From Canna indica (lineage: Eukaryota > Streptophyta > Magnoliopsida > Zingiberales > Cannaceae), in contig CP136896.1 of the NCBI GenBank assembly GCA_034359265.1, positions 13,609,501 through 13,673,500 of the forward strand: 64,000 bases of DNA, written 5' to 3'. The translations under genes and the position numbers were made by a program. Positions 34,556 to 45,407 of the stretch are shown here, piece by piece; position 1 is the first letter of the stretch, and every line of letters begins with the position of its first letter. The notes under the pieces were generated by a model that saw nothing but the letters and a program-made list of their open reading frames with translations, was not told the DNA's origin and did not search any database.

Positions 34556-35448
34556 TGTCACACTCCAAAACCTAAGTATGACCAGCCAAAGTACTACATG
34601 TACCCCGAAGCCTGACCCAAACATAATAACCAATGAATACAAAATCTTGAATAGTTCATATAAGAAAACCAGTTTTCTTGCAATAAACATAAATGATCAA
34701 AATTCCAAAAGCCAATCCATAAATAATTTGATAACTACAAATGTTCAAACCTCATTTAAAATAAATCAAATAATCATACACAAAGTTATTGACGTTCAAT
34801 GCGGAAACAAAGTGTTAAATGCCCATCTACAAAAAAGAAGAATAAAAATGATCCTATAGACTCAACATAACCCCCGACCACGACATGTCACGAGACCTGT
34901 TGTCCCTGCCGCCACCAGCTGTGCTACTGTGTCCTAGTACCTGTCAGATCACGCTCAGGGGCTGAAAAACAACAATAATATAAAGGGTAAGTCCAACTAG
35001 GACTTAGTGAGCAGTTTAGCCTTCAATCAACCATGTTCAATACCACAGGACCATCCAGCAACATATTATCGTAATAATCAACTACTCAAATACGGTAACA
35101 GATAGCATAACCATCATTTCAAATGGAACATAAATACTAATGCATGAAACCGTTCCAACCATATAAAGAATAAGCATAAAGTGCATAATCAACATTCAAA
35201 TAAGGTAAACATCCTAGCACATTCATTTTTCAGTGTGGCAGTGCTAACGAGCTTGCAGGTCCAGGGACTCGTCGGTCCAATAATCCAAGGACTCGTCGGT
35301 CCAATAATCTAGGGACCCGTCGGTCCTACGAGTCGGGTGTTGACCACCTCTGTCTCAGCGTACTTTCCGCTCTTGCCACCCGAGTCAATCGTTAGTGTGG
35401 TGGCTGACGAGTTTCCAGGTTCAATCGATAACCTGCACTCTAGCTGAT
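34556..35448 (-). mobile_element. Gypsy LTR fragment, antisense
   Basis: Starts TGTCACACTCCAAAACCTA on plus, the reverse complement of a '...GGAGTGTGACA' LTR end comparable with the '...GGGGCGTGACA' end at 24370. Blocks with 'cgacgag', 'gactcgtcggtcc' (three tandem occurrences at 35267-35326) and 'gctcaggggctgaaaaacaaca' fit a Tekay-like LTR. It is cut at its right end by the LTR-X fragment. Confidence 0.5.
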
Positions 35449-35706
35449 TTTTTTGTAGTTTCTTAGCATTATAATGAGGATTTACATCATATGTTAGACA
35501 CCCTAAACCTAGACTCTATCTTCCCGACGAAATTTGAGCATCGACGATCGTCCTTTCAATTTCTCTGAATCCTCCAATTATTCCGATCACAAACGTCGTA
35601 CGCAAACCAACTTGGAACCTAAAAAGATCTCTCGCTCAAACATTAGTTCCATGTTTGTTGTCATCAAAATCGAGATTAAGACCAAGGTTGAAAACCTTAA
35701 GACAAT
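35449..35706 (+). mobile_element. LTR-X 3'-end fragment
   Basis: Matches the last ~260 bp of LTR-X: the 'atgaggatttaca' block, 'acaccctaaacctagactctatcttcc', 'ggaacctaaaaa' and the terminal 'aagaccaaggttgaaaaccttaa'. The canonical CAACA end is degraded to 'gacaata'. The upstream part is absent. Confidence 0.65.
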
Positions 35707-35838
35707 ATGGGTCTCCTTGTATGGTCGGGTGGAGCCCCCCGTGCTGAGTAGTATCTGGCTTAACTTGAGTCTAGTTCATGCATGTGGGTGCTTCTAGGCT
35801 TAATTCGGACGGGCCCAAAGTGGTAGTCCAGTCACAGC
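35707..35838 (-). repeat. Tat-A 3' LTR (partial) with adjacent polypurine tract
   Basis: The ~130 bp matches 51105-51229. On minus the LTR begins TGTGACTGGACTACC directly after 'agctcgggggc' (35839-35849), the Tat-type polypurine tract also seen at 3477. Confidence 0.65.
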
Positions 35839-36539
35839 CCCCGAGCTTGGTCAGAGTCCGAGGACTTTGTGCAAAGCTCAAGTAGTGTGTCAACTTTTGT
35901 TTGTCTACCTAGCTTCTAAGTATGTTTCGAGGTCTGAATTCAGACAGGCCTTGAGAAGTGTGTATGTACCATTTTCTATTCTTGAGTGGCCGAGGTAGAC
36001 GAGATCAGCATATCTTAGCTATTTTGTTTTACGACTTTTTAGTTTCTGTATCTGGTGCGGTGGCTGTGTGGAGAATGAGTACTTCTTTCTATGTGGCGGT
36101 CATTCATCGTTGTCTTTCCCTTTGGCATTAAATTTCACTTGGAAAGTAATCATGATGCGGAGAGTTGTCTGTTCGTGTCTCGAGACATTTTGGGGAATCA
36201 CCGCTGATGGGTTGATCGGCTGAAATTTATTCTATTGACAACGCATGGCTGTTAGCCGCCTAATGACGAGGTTACTGCCTCTTGACCTTTAAAGCCACCT
36301 TCCTCTCCTCGTTTTGAACTTTCTTGCACCCCACGTTTGTGCCCCTTCATGCTCGTGGTTTGGAGGTTTTCGCTGGTGACGCTGCTGCTCCGATCATTTC
36401 CTTCAACCGTCATTGCCTCTTCTCAGTAAACCTTCTTGACTCTATCCTTTGCTTTCCACACGGTCGGGGTCAGCCTTAGGTTGATAGGTCATACTAACTT
36501 GACCACCATTTATTATGGCTTGCAATCTTCGCCGGGTCG

Positions 36540-38371
36540 ATGGGGAAGAAGGGTGATAATGTTGAGTTGGTGGTAGATGCATCGGGCGGAGCCTCGGAGC
36601 TGTACTCGTGGGTCCATGGTGAAATAAGGCAGCATAGCTCGGTAACGACCAACTCTAGTAGTATCATGCCCTTCCACAATAGTGTGTTGGTTTCTCGTTC
36701 GTATGACGAAGAAGCCTTTGAGTTTCTCCCATGTTCTTCGGACGATAGGGTTTGCCATCGTAGGAGGTATCCTGAGTTATTCTTCATGTTCTGAACAATG
36801 TTTGAAGACCTCGGGGTCTGATTGCCTTTTATTGACTTTGAGTGCGGGGTGCTGATTCAAGAAAATGTTGCTCTGATGCAGTTACATCTGAATAGCTAGG
36901 CATTTGTCCGCTACTTCGAGATCCTAATGGAGTGCCTTGGAGTCAAGCTGAGTCACAATGTATTCTTTTCTTTCTTCCAAGCAAAGGGGACCCAAAAGGG
37001 CTTGTGGGTGTCCTTTAGTAGTGCCCCGATGAGGAAGTTTTTTGGCCTGTTCAGAAGTTCTTACAAGAAATTCAAGGGATACTTTTTCAGAGTGAGGTCG
37101 CAGTCAAATATCTGGCAGGTTTTCTTGGATAGGGCATCTAACTCGGAGATGTTTCCACTATTCTGGACATGGAGTACTCTAACCCCTATCTTGTCCTTGG
37201 AGGAGGAGGGTATCTCACTCGAGGACGGATTGGTGATTGAATACCTAAACCAATATTGTCGCTTCGTTCCCTTTTCCTGTAGGGAGTTACTGAAGTGGGA
37301 CCAGGATGAATCCTCGACCGCAGAGTATATAAGTAAGTTTGGGAATTGTAAGGTGTTGTTACCTTAGCTTTTCTGAGTGTCCTAACTTGATATTTATTTT
37401 GTGCATGTGGGATGTCTTCGATGTTAGCTCAGTCATCCCTTCGTGCTAGGATGGAGGAGTTGAAAGGGAAGACCCCTATGATTAGCAAAGGAAAGAGGTC
37501 ATTGGCCGATGTTTCTCCTCACCCACCTTTGTCAAAGCCGACACTGGCTTTGGGATCCCGAGCCCCGAGGTCAGTCAGGACACCGATGTCTTCGCCCTCC
37601 CCGTCTCCTCCTCCATCTCCTCTAAACTGAAAGAAGAGGGTCAAGTGCCCGCAAGTTGTAATTCCATACGATAAAGGTCTACCTCTTCAGGGAATCGTCT
37701 CTTCCGAGGAAGCGATGGCCACCACGTTGGAAATGGTGGTGGTAGAGAAGGCCCCACTGGCAAAGAAGCACCCTGATGCAGTTACCCGAGATGGTCAGCG
37801 TCTCTCGTTTGGCATCAAGATAGACCTGCCCGAGGGAGTGGACACGGCATAACACATTAAATCTATCTTCGATTAATGGGCCCGGCAGAAAAACTGGTGG
37901 TGGAGAAGGTGTGTGCTAGATGTCCGAGGCTTGGGCTCGGGAGAATGAGCCATTGAAGTTCGAGCTGGCAAGGATGAGGAAGGCCCTCGAAGCGAAAGCC
38001 CACGAGATCGGGCTTCTTAATAGTGTCATTTCTGAATCTGCCGCTCAGGCAAGGGAAGCTTTGGATATGTCCGATGGCATGTGAGCGGACTTGTGCAAAC
38101 TCCGTCGGGATATTGATGGGAGAGACTCGAAAGCGAGGTTTTTGGTTACCCTGAGGGTTTTGAAAGGGCAATGGAGCAAGCCAAATTCCTCGGAAGTTGG
38201 GTGGTTCAAAGTAGTCAGAGATGGTGCCCTGGCGCGCGCACAGGGGGGCTGGGGGGTGAGCCTTCGGTGACTATCTTTGAGTTGTGCCCTCCTCAAGCGG
38301 TAGTGGCTGAAGTTCTAGGGGACGATGTCCCTTGTGCATCTACCGAGGCTTCTCCGATTTCCCATCAGTAA
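36540..38371 (+). pseudogene. Antisense ORF of Tat-A (Transposase_28-like)
   Basis: Plus-strand frames, opposite to gag, spell a protein of the 'putative gypsy-type transposon' family (PF04195, Transposase_28). The best part is 36810-37370: a cysteine/aromatic segment followed by FFSFFQAKGTQKGLWVSFS, FKGYFFRVR and a WSTLTP end. A Ser/Pro-rich linker with KRSLADVSPHPPLSKP follows (37412-37630), then an Ala/Glu/Arg-rich coiled-coil-like region to about 38160. Stops at about 36794, 36822 and 37365, and more beyond, break it. In Tat-lineage elements extra ORFs between pol and the 3' LTR in antisense are known. Their function is not established. Confidence 0.65.
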
Positions 38372-39471
38372 TTCGATGTCTTAAGAATTGCCTAGATGTG
38401 GGCCATATATAAAGTTGTAACTGCATTTTATGGATTGTTGCCCTTCGGGGCCTTTTAAACTCTCGCCCTTTGGGGTGCTTGACATGGTTTCCCTTCGCAA
38501 ACTGACAAATGCGTATCTGGGCATTTTATTTTCCTGCTATATTGCTTTGTGTGTTGTTTTAGATTTCTATTGATTGCAAATCGAACATTTCGATAGGCGT
38601 CGTCACCCTTTGGTTGGTTTCTCGATTAACATTGCATGGTTGATAACTAGTGCTGCTGGAGGGTGCCTGGTGCTCCTTGGCCAACATCGGTTAGATTGTG
38701 GCCGCTTTTGAGACGGTCTGTCCTCATATGGAGGTTGAGTCTTTGTTGTAGATAGGCCGAGGTTACCTGTATGGAGTAGGGACCTAGGGTTCGCCTTTGC
38801 CGGAGTTGTTCACATCCTGCGTGAGGAGTTGTCTTTGGGGGCTAAAGGCCCCATTCGGAGTTGAGCATGACGTTGGAGGCTGTGCTGCCCGAACTCGGTG
38901 TCTTCGGGTGGTTGGTTGTTGTGGCCTCTATTGACGGGCCTTTAGATTGGGATTGGATTCTTGCCAAGGCAATGTAAGAGGTTACCTTTCTGGCGATTGT
39001 CGATCTTCCTCGACATGGTTCGAATTTGTGAGTGGAAGCGCTAAAGCTGAGAGTAGTGGCGCTGGGCCGAGGAACGCACTTGGGGTCAAGCCGACATTGT
39101 GGGGAGCTTAAGACGAGACCATGATTGGGGTCATTGAGGGCGTTGAGGCCATGTCTTCAAGGGTGCTAAGGCCGTAAGTAGTGGCGCTTAGGCCGAGGAC
39201 CTAGTTTGGGGTCAAGTCAAGCTCGCGAGGAACGTAAGGCGAGACCACGCTTGGGGTCAAGCTAATGTCACAGGGAGCGTAAGGTGATACCACTCTTAGG
39301 GTTGTTGAGCCCAAATCTCCAAGGGCACTGAGGCCATAACTAGTGGTGCTAAAGCTGAGGATCGCGCGTGGGGTCAAGCCGAGCTCGCGGGGGGCGTAAG
39401 ACGAGACAATGCTTGGGGCCATTTAGGGCATTCAGCCCGAGTCTTCATGGGCACTGAGACCGTAAATAGTG
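38372..39471. other. Tat-A spacer with degenerate tandem repeats
   Basis: From about 39050 a unit of the type 'ggggtcaagccgagctcgcggggagcgtaaggcgagacca' recurs several times in imperfect form, continuing at 40246 after the hAT MITE. No gene here. Confidence 0.55.
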
Positions 39472-39479
39472 GCAGTGAG

Positions 39480-40000
39480 TAGGGGTGAGCATGGACCGGT
39501 TAACCGGTCCATTAGCAAAAAAAAAAAATGGTCCATTAACTTCGGTTTTTCAAAATCATTAACCGTAAACCGGTCCATTAACTTCGGTTAACCGCTATTT
39601 CGGTTTCGGTTTTTTCGGTTCGGTTAACCGATAATTTTCGGTTAATCAATAAATTTTTTTAACCTACAAATATAATAATATTATGCAAATCATGAAGAAA
39701 AATCTAAATAAATAGCGAATTCTCATTGAGAAAAAAGAAGAAAAAAAGTGAAACCATTGAACCAAGATAATGTTCTACAAAAACTAATATTTTTATTTTT
39801 ATTTTTTAAAAAAAAATTTGATTTTTTTAAATATTTTAAATATTTTTTTTTATTTTTTAAAAATATTTTAAATATTTTTTAATATTTTTTAAATATTTAA
39901 ATTTTTTTATAATTTTTATAATTTTTTATAATTTTTTATAATTTTTTTATAATTTTCTGTAATTTTTTATAATTTTTCATAATTTATAAATCATTATTAT

Positions 40001-40038
<38 letters not shown>

Positions 40039-40239
40039 ATTAATAAATTATATCCAACCGGTCGGTTAACCGAAACCGGTGGACTTTTTACCTCTCGAAC
40101 CGAAACCGAAACCGAAAACCGATTTTTCCAAAAAAAAAACCGAAACCGAAAAAACTGGTTCGGTTAACCGGAAAAACCGGTTCGGTTTCGGACCGGTTTT
40201 CCGGTTAACCGGAAAACCGGTTTTTTTTTCTCACCCCTA
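39480..40239. mobile_element. hAT-type MITE, 760 bp
   Basis: Terminal inverted repeats TAGGGGTGAG...CTCACCCCTA, with exact 8-bp flanks GCAGTGAG at 39472-39479 and 40240-40247, as expected of hAT insertion. The subterminal regions are packed with GGTTAACCGG-type palindromes and 'ccgaaaccg' words in inverse orientation at the two ends, likely transposase-binding repeats. The middle is almost pure A/T with no coding sequence, so it is non-autonomous. Confidence 0.85.
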
Positions 40240-40247
40240 GCAGTGAG

Positions 40248-40792
40248 GCCAAGGAGCATAAGGCGAGACTACGCTTGGGGTCATTGAGTTTGTCATGCAT
40301 GGTGAGACAACTTGTAAGTTTCATGGATGCACAAACAAAGGGGTAAAGAAAGAGAGTGACATTTATTAAATGGAAAAGAAGCTTGCAATATAGTAAAGTT
40401 CAATTGGATGAGGTGTTTAGTGCATGTGGAGTAATTAGGTGTTGTTAAGATCTAAGAGAAATAACCTTATGCCATTCATTTATTCCCAAAGGACGGCAGG
40501 TTGCTTCTTCCTTGATTCGGACGAGCTTTCGTTTGTCAGCTCGATTTGGTTTGCCCTTGTTGATTTTAGGGCTTAGGAACCGATGTAGTCTCTGGTGGGG
40601 AGCTGCGTTGTGCTTAGGCTCGACTCAAGGCGAGCTCTGGTGAGTGTTGTTTTTCTCGAGTCGCATTCAGGCTTCGAATTGTCTTTGTGTTGAGGATGCG
40701 TCCTCGGATGCTATCGCTGAGGGAGACTAATGGGGTGTGGCACCCGACTCCTCCTCCAGCTTGGCCGCCTTGTGTTCCAAACATCTGTTGTA
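40248..40792. other. Tat-A spacer, right part
   Basis: Continues the degenerate 'aaggcgagactacgcttggggtca' repeats for about 60 bp, then non-repetitive text up to the protease region. No gene was recognised. Confidence 0.45.
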
Positions 40793-42600
40793 TTACCGAC
40801 GAGCTTCTCTCTTGGTGGCATGGAGCACCCCCACTTCCATCTCCGAGATGGGGAATTTAAATGCCTTATGGGGAATCGACATGACGTCTCCCATGCTGTT
40901 CAGCGAGGGTCGCCCCAAAATCATGTGATAGAGACTAGAGATATCAATGACCAAATAGTGTATGTCGATCATCTTTGTCTTTGGTCGAGTCAAACGTCGT
41001 TCTTAACCACACAAAACCTTGGATGCTGACCCGTTCCCCTAAGAAGCCTATAAGGTCACTTTTGTAGGGGCAAAGCGAGACCTCGATTAGCTGCATTCTT
41101 CTAAACGTGGAATGAAGGAGGATGTTGGTCGAGTTGCCTTGATCTACCAAGACCTTCCTGACAATAAAGTTGACGACGATTATAGATATGACTACAAGAT
41201 CATGTAGATTTTTATCAATCTCTCAAAAGCCACATTTAAAGAATGACATTGTTGGGGCTTTGATGGCGGGCCTTTGCAGGCGAGCCGTGTCATCAATTGT
41301 CGTGATGGCCCAGAGGGATCTCTTCCTAGCCGAGCTTGTCTTGCCTCCTCCTGCGAACCCGCCGACTATATGGTTGATGACTCCAGAAACCTCATTGGCC
41401 GACCTGGTAGTCCTATCGTCGTTTTGGTGGCCTCCAGGGTGGCCCTATGGAATTTTGCTCCGACTCCGGTGTCGGTGGTTCTGGCTGCTCCGATCTCGAT
41501 TACATCCTCTCCCGCGATCGATATAGCGGTCGAGTCATTCTTCCCAGACCAAGTACTCAATTTGGTCTCCTAACACCACATAGTCTCTCAGTCACGACGA
41601 TCTTGGTCTTTTGGACTTTTTGTCCTCCGCATCATCTTTGGGGATCTACTTGTCGGCCTTTCTAGCATCCCGGAGTTCTTCCATCTCCATGTAGCACACG
41701 GTCCATTCTCAAAACTCGGCCATACTCCTTGGTTTGGCCAAAGTGATCTGGTTGGCGAACTATCCAAGCTTCATTGACGGAATATAACTCGACATGTTGG
41801 TCGAGGTTTGGAATTTCCATGGCCACGACATGGAACCTCTTCAAGTAATCTCTCAACGGTTCATGTTGTCCCTACTTGATTTAATGAAGAGAGTGCTCAA
41901 TCTTGGAGTAGATCTATGACGAGGAGAACTGGTTGGTGAAGGCTCGAGAGAGTTCCTCGAAAGTATGTATGGACCTTGGCGGGAGGATGGAGAACCAGAG
42001 TAGCGTGACCTTCTCCAAAAAGATAGAAAAGGCTCAGCAGAGAATAGAGTCAGTTGCGTCATTGAGGAGCATCATTGACCTAAACATCGTCATATGAGTA
42101 GTCATGTCGCTCATGCCGTCGTAGTGCTGGAGTGTGGTTGGCAGCTTGAAATTGTCAAGGAGATTGACTGCCATAATATGCTCGAAGAAGGGTCCCGAGT
42201 CGATGGTGGGTGGAGGAACGGTCTCTGTGGCCCTAGTTTCCTCCTCTCTCTGATGGTGCGTACAGGAGACCTCATCTTGAAAGGAAAAGGTCGGCCTCTC
42301 GGTCCTTTCTAGGTGACTATCTTCATCATGCTCCGAGCGACGATGGTCATGCTCGGTCAGGTGTTGCTCCCTAGGTTGTATCAATGCCTCAACCTGGGTT
42401 GTTAACCTTTGGTTTTGCGCTAGGAGATTGTCGATCAGGCGGTGTACTTCTTCCAATGTTGAGTTGTTGGGTGTTGGAGCGTCACTCCTCGCCATGCTAG
42501 CGTCACTAGGTACCGGGGGAATGTTGCTACCTATATATGTGCCACGGCGTTTGCCCGACTCCGAGTACCTACCATTGTGGGGTAGGTAAGATTTATTGGT
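40793..42600 (-). pseudogene. Tat-A gag and protease
   Basis: Minus strand. The gag N-terminal part (42600-42034) has a Gln/Arg/Glu-rich linker, then IMAVNLLDNFKLPTTLQHYDG, MFRSMMLL and DATDSILC, the Retrotrans_gag core. A frameshifted section (42062-41857) and MRDYLKRFHVVAMEIPNLDQ (41856-41662) complete gag. After several hundred broken bases come protease remnants: VDQGNSTNIL (about 41150), where the catalytic Asp-Ser-Gly type triad reads DQG, FLGERVSIQG, and YHMILGRPSLN near 40890. Reverse transcriptase is absent downstream. Multiple stops make it non-coding. Confidence 0.75.
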
Positions 42601-42618
42601 CCCCACGGTGGGCACCAA
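42598..42618 (-). promoter_or_regulatory. Tat-type leader / possible primer-site motif
   Basis: The minus strand reads TTGGTGCCCACCGTGGGGAC, close to the 'TGGCGCCCACCGTGGGG' motif found at the start of many Tat-lineage internal regions. It lies about 50 bp inside the 5' LTR end once the CACTA insertion is removed. Its role as primer site is an inference. Confidence 0.4.
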
Positions 42619-42665
42619 AGACACTTCAATGCGGTCATGCACGTCTCCTGGCCCGGTGCAACTCC

Positions 42666-43020
42666 CACTACTAGAAATAGGTGCTTTAGCAATGGCTATC
42701 AGCAACGGCTGCTCAAGTCGTTGTAATTTACAACGGCGTTCTTACGGCCGCTCAAGCTGTTGCAGATGTGTTGTATCTGCAACGGTTTTGTTATGGCCGC
42801 TCGAGCCATTGCAGATATATAATCACATCAGCAACTGCTTAGTTATGGCTATGGCATCCGTCACTCTTGAGCCAATCACGCGCCTGCGATGCAAAAATAA
42901 AATATTTATTAGCAATGGCGTTCTAACGGGCAAGTGAGCCATTGCTGATGATGTTACTTATCAGCAACGGCTTTCTAACGGACCAGTGAGCCGTAACAAC
43001 GCCGTTGCTAATAAGTTTAT
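42666..43020 (+). repeat. Outer CACTA left subterminal repeats
   Basis: About a dozen degenerate copies of (t)cagcaacggc(t) and its complement gccgttgctg(a), the expected binding sites of a TNPA-type protein. Confidence 0.8.
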
Positions 43021-43842
43021 ATAGGCTGAGGGTTCGCGCCCGCCCCTTCCTCCTCCTTCTTCATCTTCCTCTACTGCTGCCGCTGCTGGCCCTGCCTGTT
43101 GCCGTTGCCGACGCCGCCGCTGTCGATATCGCCGCCACGTCCTCGACCGCTAGATCCCGCCGCCGTCTTCTATTGATCTAGGTAAGTCTCGCCGGCTATC
43201 CTCCTCTCCATTCAATCTAGATCCGGTCGAAACCCTATATTTAGGGTTTTAGCCAGCGTCCGACAGTCGGTGGCGATCATTGTCTAGTGTCCAGTGTCCA
43301 GACACTAGACGTCGGCGCCAAAAATTGATTAAAATAATATTTTTTAGATTAATTTTTAGGGTTTAGATTAATCTATTTAGATTAATGTTATGTTTTAGAT
43401 TAATTTGATGTTTTAGATTAATGTATAGATTAATATTATGTTTTAGATTAATGTTTAGATTAATATTAATTAGTTAAAATATTAATTAGTCCGGAGTCGT
43501 CCTCAGTGGACTCGCGCTGGAATCGTCCATTTCGGACTCGCGCCGAAATCGTCCACTTTGGACTCGTGTCGGAATTGTCCACTATGGACTCGAACTGACT
43601 CGAAACATTTAGAAAATAATCATCCCTCCAACGAGTTAATAAGTTTCATGTGCGCATCTATGAGTCGGATATGATTTAGCAAAATCTTAGATCCGTTCGG
43701 GGGTTGTATGTTCGTGTAAAAGAAGTAGATGATCTTTTATACGACGTACAACCCTTGAATTATCCCTGATTGGACAATTTGGGAATATAGTTATTTCTAT
43801 TGCACTTAGTTTTTTCTTTTAATCGTTAACTCATTCTAAATT
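43021..43842 (+). other. Outer CACTA untranslated leader and 26-bp repeats
   Basis: A Pro/Arg-codon-rich leader (43040-43180) ends at a good donor 'atctag|gtaagtctcg'. Four diverged 26-bp units of the type 'ggactcgcgccgaaatcgtccacttt' lie at about 43497-43590 and are the counterpart of the array at 48331. The intron ends 'ttttgacag' near 43849. Confidence 0.6.
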
Positions 43843-44115
43843 TTGACAGCATCTCTCTTGTTCTATCAAGAAGATGATCCAATAGCGAGAGAAAATGAGC
43901 CGATACCTGATGTGACAGATGATTTCAATCAAGAAGATGATCCTCCTGTTGTAGACTATATTATTCCAATACTCGAGGATGCAGACACAGAGTCAGTTCA
44001 ATTAGAAGTTGAATATGTTGATGATCATGATGATCATGAAATTGAGGAAGCTAGAGATGAAGAAGATGAAGAAGATGAAGAATTCGAAGACTATTACTCA
44101 GATGATGAGGAATAA
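43843..44115 (+). pseudogene. Outer CACTA: TNPD C-terminal acidic remnant
   Basis: The open frame after the intron acceptor starts ASLLFYQEDDP and ends in a long Asp/Glu run (EDEEFEDYYSDDEE). This is the last ~90 residues of a TNPD-type protein. Comparison with the inner element shows the break: the first exon bases 'catctctcttgttc' are joined directly to the C-terminal coding part. All tnp2, DUF4218 and DUF4216 sequence has been deleted. Confidence 0.7.
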
Positions 44116-44693
44116 TTATAAAATATATCTTCTATTAAATATATCTCTACTATATATATAATCTAATTATATGCTTATTCAACAGATATGTCTGATCGTG
44201 GTTATCATTGCACGAGAGCTTCGGAGTTTCCGATCGGTCAGACTCCAACACTTACTCCTGCTGCTGATCCTCTTGTCAATGATACTGCTAAGGCTAGTTC
44301 ATCCAAACGCAGGCGGCCACGCGGGCCGAACAGGTGGCAGCCTCCACCAGCCACAGAGTCACGTAGATTCATTAGTGTGATTGGGGAGAGGTACGTAATA
44401 TATCATGAATTATGAATTATTACAAATTCATTATATCATAATATAATATTAAACTTTTTTTTTGTTGTGCAGGTTCGAGCAAGAAGAAGTGCCCAGGATG
44501 ATATCTTCTACCATTCGACGATACATGCATGGGGCATGGCCCACATTGTCTCACGTGCCCAGTGAGCACGTCAACATGCTATGGTGCGAGTTTGAGGCAC
44601 GTATTAAAATTATACATGATGATTAATATTGGTACTGATATTATTATTTTGTAGGCTTGCTATACATGGGCTGAGGACCAGAGGTCCTTCATT

Positions 44694-45095
44694 CACTACT
44701 AGAAAAATGGTCATCAGCAACGGCTGATGCCGTTGCTGAGCCGTTGCTGACGAGCATCAGCAACGGCTGAGCCGTTGCAATAGCGCCGTGACAGAAAGTC
44801 GCGTTGCTGATGACTTAGCAACGGATCAGCAATGGCCGCTCGGGCCGTCGCTCAAAACATTATCAGCAACGGCCGCTGGGCCGTCGCTAAAAATATTATC
44901 AGCAACGGTTTTGCCACAGACCCGGAGCCGTTGCTGATACCATTAATAGCAACGGCCGCTGAGTCCGTACCAACACCGTTAGTAAAACTCCGTCGCTAAG
45001 CCGTTGCTGTAGGTCATCAGCAACGGCTCTCGATACACTTTTAGCAACGGCTTTCCCACGGACGCCCGTGGGAAAGCCGTTGCTGATGACCTACG
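44694..45095 (-). repeat. Inner CACTA subterminal repeats (3' end of the minus-strand element)
   Basis: More than a dozen copies of tcagcaacggc and gccgttgctga in both orientations over 400 bp, including a near-palindrome at 45047-45092 (aacggctttcccacggacgc / cgtgggaaagccgtt). Confidence 0.85.
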
Positions 45096-45407
45096 CCTGC
45101 AACAAAAAAATTTGAAAATTTCAAATTTCCATTGATACATTGATACATTTATCTGATACATAACTCACACACCCATACCCTCATACACACATTCATTCAC
45201 ACATCACAAACATCTCATACACATTCATTCACACATCACAAACACACCAAGATATACATCAAAACAATTATATTTATATTCATAATTATCCACGATAGTA
45301 TAAACACAATTCAAATGTAAAATTGAAGTATCAACATCTCAATAACATAGTCAATATAAATTAAACAAGTTCAATATCTGAGTAACAAAGTCAATATAAA
45401 CAAAATC

